Assembly (NCBI GenBank): GCA_021809185.1
Contig: JAKBAI010000010.1
Coordinates: forward strand, 1 to 48,239
Source of the DNA: Planctomycetota bacterium
Lineage (GTDB): Bacteria > Planctomycetota > Planctomycetia > Gemmatales > Gemmataceae
Length of the DNA: 48,239 nt
Direction: 5' to 3'
The notes under the pieces were generated by a model. That model searched no databases, was not told the origin of the DNA, and saw only the letters and a list, made by a program, of their open reading frames with translations. Of this stretch, positions 46,615 to 48,239 are shown one piece after another; the stretch's first letter is position 1, and each line of letters opens with the position of its first letter. The position numbers and the translations under genes are program-made.

Positions 46615-46641
46615 TCCATATGTATTATTTCCATATGTATT
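46615..46641. repeat. 12-bp direct repeat with CATATG core
   Basis: TCCATATGTATT at 46615-46626 and 46630-46641, period 15, between the putative -10 box and the AAA+ start. It could be a regulator site. Confidence 0.6.
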
Positions 46642-46777
46642 GTTTAGTTGGAGCAAACAGAATCGGTTTTTGATCGTTTCTTGTTCCAAATATCTGAGAA
46701 ATAGCAGGCTTTCTGTGTTTTTTGGTAATAGTTGGGAATTATAAAAATTCAAATAGCTCTTAAAAGGATTAAGGCTC

Positions 46778-47581
46778 ATGATAAATTTAGGTTGGCACCA
46801 AGAAGCAGATCAAATTTTGAAAATCGGTCGTCCCCCGTTACTCATGCTGGTTGGTGAACCGGGCACAGGCAAAACAACGTATGCCCAGTCTAGCGCACGT
46901 AAATTAACAAACCAAAACGCTATAACGTTATCAGGTTCTCCAGATGTTGAAGAATCTCATCTATTTGGGAGATGGACCCTAGCGGGATCGGAAACGAAGT
47001 TTGTTGATGGACCTTTACCAAGAGCTTTGAAAGAGGGGCGTTGGCTGATCATTGAAGAATTCTCGCAAATACCGATCGAGACCAGAGCTTGTCTAATGCC
47101 TTTGCGCGATCAAAAAGAGATTACCAATCCTTTAACGGGTGAAGTAATCGATATACCGAGTAGTTTTCGTTTGGTCGCTACCAGCAATTCCGAATCGTTA
47201 GCCTGTCGAAAAAATACTGGGATCGCTCGTGTTCTCTACGATGGCTTTTTTATTCTCGAAACTCCCGAATTACAGGATGAACATATCCGGGAATTTCTCA
47301 TTTATGAAAATCCAAAATTAAATAAGAGAAAAGCGGATCGGGTCGTGAAAATATGGCGTAAATATCGTTCTATTTCTAAAGGGGACGAGAGCGCAAAATC
47401 GTCGTTGAGCTATCGCGCTGCTAGTCATTTGAGTGCTTTATTGGATGCAGGTATGGACGAAAAAAATGCGATTCAGATCGGCCTTATTAATAAGTTCCTA
47501 CCTGCGGATGCCGATCTCTTTTCCGCAGCAAAAATGAAATTGATGATGGAAGATGACGGAGATAGTTTAGAGGAGGTTTGA
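46778..47581 (+). CDS. MoxR/CbbQ-like AAA+ ATPase
   Basis: 267 residues. Walker A GEPGTGKT (26-33), Walker B WLIIEEF (89-95, with EE instead of DE), sensor 1 VATSN (133-137) and the pair-motif block GPLPRALKEGRWLIIEE typical of MoxR, CbbQ, NorQ and CobS-like AAA+ proteins. These act as chaperones or activators, almost always with a von Willebrand-type protein encoded next. The C-terminal helical part (RKADRVVKIWRKY) fits. AAGGATTAAGG precedes the ATG. The following gene starts after about 200 nt and is cut by the window edge, so the partner type remains unseen. Confidence 0.85.
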   Translation: MINLGWHQEADQILKIGRPPLLMLVGEPGTGKTTYAQSSARKLTNQNAITLSGSPDVEESHLFGRWTLAGSETKFVDGPLPRALKEGRWLIIEEFSQIPIETRACLMPLRDQKEITNPLTGEVIDIPSSFRLVATSNSESLACRKNTGIARVLYDGFFILETPELQDEHIREFLIYENPKLNKRKADRVVKIWRKYRSISKGDESAKSSLSYRAASHLSALLDAGMDEKNAIQIGLINKFLPADADLFSAAKMKLMMEDDGDSLEEV

Positions 47582-47783
47582 TTGGGAGCTTCTGTCGAGT
47601 CGAGCGAATCCTAAAGCATCCATATAAAGTACCCGTATCGATTCCTTTGATTTTTGGTGTAGGCGAACAGCCCTTGTGCTGTAGTAAGTGCTGAAGTAGT
47701 AAGAGTTGTAGTAACTGTATTGTTGCGTAAATTTCTGGAGATCGAGTCGAAATCACGAAGCGATGGGAAAAGGAGAAAGATCC

Positions 47784-48239
47784 GTGTCAGATAATTTGAA
47801 CCAGTATAGTTTGCGGTCTTTGAATCTGTTTGCCTCGTATTTATCTGATCAAGATGCCCGCGTGACGATTTCGGAACGCTATACGAATCCCTTGACGGTA
47901 TCGCTTGGCCCCAATACGATTGCTTTAAATCCGGATGAGGCCAATATTTATGACCTTATCTTGGGCGCGTTTCTACTGCGTATGCGCAAAATTCGCAATC
48001 GGGCACCAGCGAATCCGGACCGCCAAGATGACTGGTTGACTCGGCAAGCGATCGAAAAATTGGTTCCGAAAATCCATCGCTATCTATCCGAAAAGTTCCC
48101 TTCAACTCGCCATTTACCTGGCTTGTTCAAGCCAGGTAAATCGATCGATCAAATTCGATTGACCATGAATTCCGTTCAGCTGAGTCCATTAGAAAAAGTG
48201 CGGACCAAGTTTGCCAATGTTGGCCGATTAGAGAGATCG
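47784..48239 (+). CDS. Partial gene after the AAA+ ATPase, possible VWA partner
   Basis: Open from a GTG at 47784 with AAAAGGAGAAAGATCC upstream (good spacing) to the right edge: 152 codons without a stop, so incomplete. It begins VSDNLNQYSLRSLNLFAS and contains YDLILGAFLLRMRKIRNRAP. No signal peptide. Position after a MoxR/CbbQ-type ATPase suggests an N-terminal part of a VWA-domain protein such as a CobT- or CbbO-like partner, but no VWA motif (DxSxS) is in the visible part. Confidence 0.75.
   Translation, partial: MSDNLNQYSLRSLNLFASYLSDQDARVTISERYTNPLTVSLGPNTIALNPDEANIYDLILGAFLLRMRKIRNRAPANPDRQDDWLTRQAIEKLVPKIHRYLSEKFPSTRHLPGLFKPGKSIDQIRLTMNSVQLSPLEKVRTKFANVGRLERS

Larger units (their letters stand above)
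46287..46777. other. Intergenic region with terminator and repeats
   Basis: About 490 nt between the secretin and AAA+ genes. It holds the terminator at 46328-46355, an extended -10-like box at 46529-46537 and a direct repeat at 46615-46641. No reading frame is convincing. Confidence 0.6.

Overview
The window looks like chromosomal DNA of a member of the Planctomycetota, possibly a comparatively A+T-rich relative of the Gemmata group. This is an inference from gene content: a DUF1549/DUF1553 protein with planctomycete-type haem motifs, a transmembrane Ser/Thr kinase with DWG in place of DFG, BlaI/M56 regulators with unusual sensor domains, a TPR-secretin, a DUF4129 membrane protein, and low-complexity Ser/Asn/Pro linkers. 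I see no rRNA, tRNA, CRISPR array, transposase or prophage.

Layout. From 32 to 18737 every well supported gene is on the minus strand. They are a ligase-associated-type Lhr helicase, an exported PDZ protein, a BlaI repressor with an M56 membrane protease carrying a CxxCH motif and a PDZ domain, a DUF190 protein with a CrcB/Fluc fluoride channel, an unrecognised protein, an ABC-F ATPase, an exported FGG-repeat/TPR protein, a DUF4129 membrane protein and a DCC-family (DUF393) protein. From 19008 the strands mix. A 47-residue membrane peptide and a large receptor-like kinase lie on plus, the DUF1549/DUF1553 protein on minus, RsmH and a LysM protein on plus, and MutS2 on minus. A plus-strand run follows: ThiO-like oxidase, two membrane GTPases and a CHAD protein (33560-40224). 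After a small exported protein on minus come a 1533-residue secretin, an AAA+ ATPase and a gene cut by the right edge.

Signals. The best supported circuit is blaI-blaR: a near-consensus promoter (TTGACA, 17 nt, GATAAT) runs directly into a 7+7 dyad at the expected transcription start, and the two genes are translationally coupled. Its protease has replaced the beta-lactam sensor by coiled coil, a possible haem-c site and PDZ. Several genes end at perfect 14-15 bp hairpins. A second near-consensus promoter lies about 450 nt upstream of the oxidase-GTPase-CHAD run.

Peculiarities. Conserved enzymes here (kinase, MutS2, helicase, one GTPase) carry long low-complexity inserts in surface loops, some built of 12-, 15- or 33-bp in-frame tandem repeats. 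MutS2 lacks the C-terminal Smr nuclease domain. The candidates for something undescribed are the haem-motif BlaR system, the GTPase pair with CHAD, and the kinase with its membrane micropeptide.
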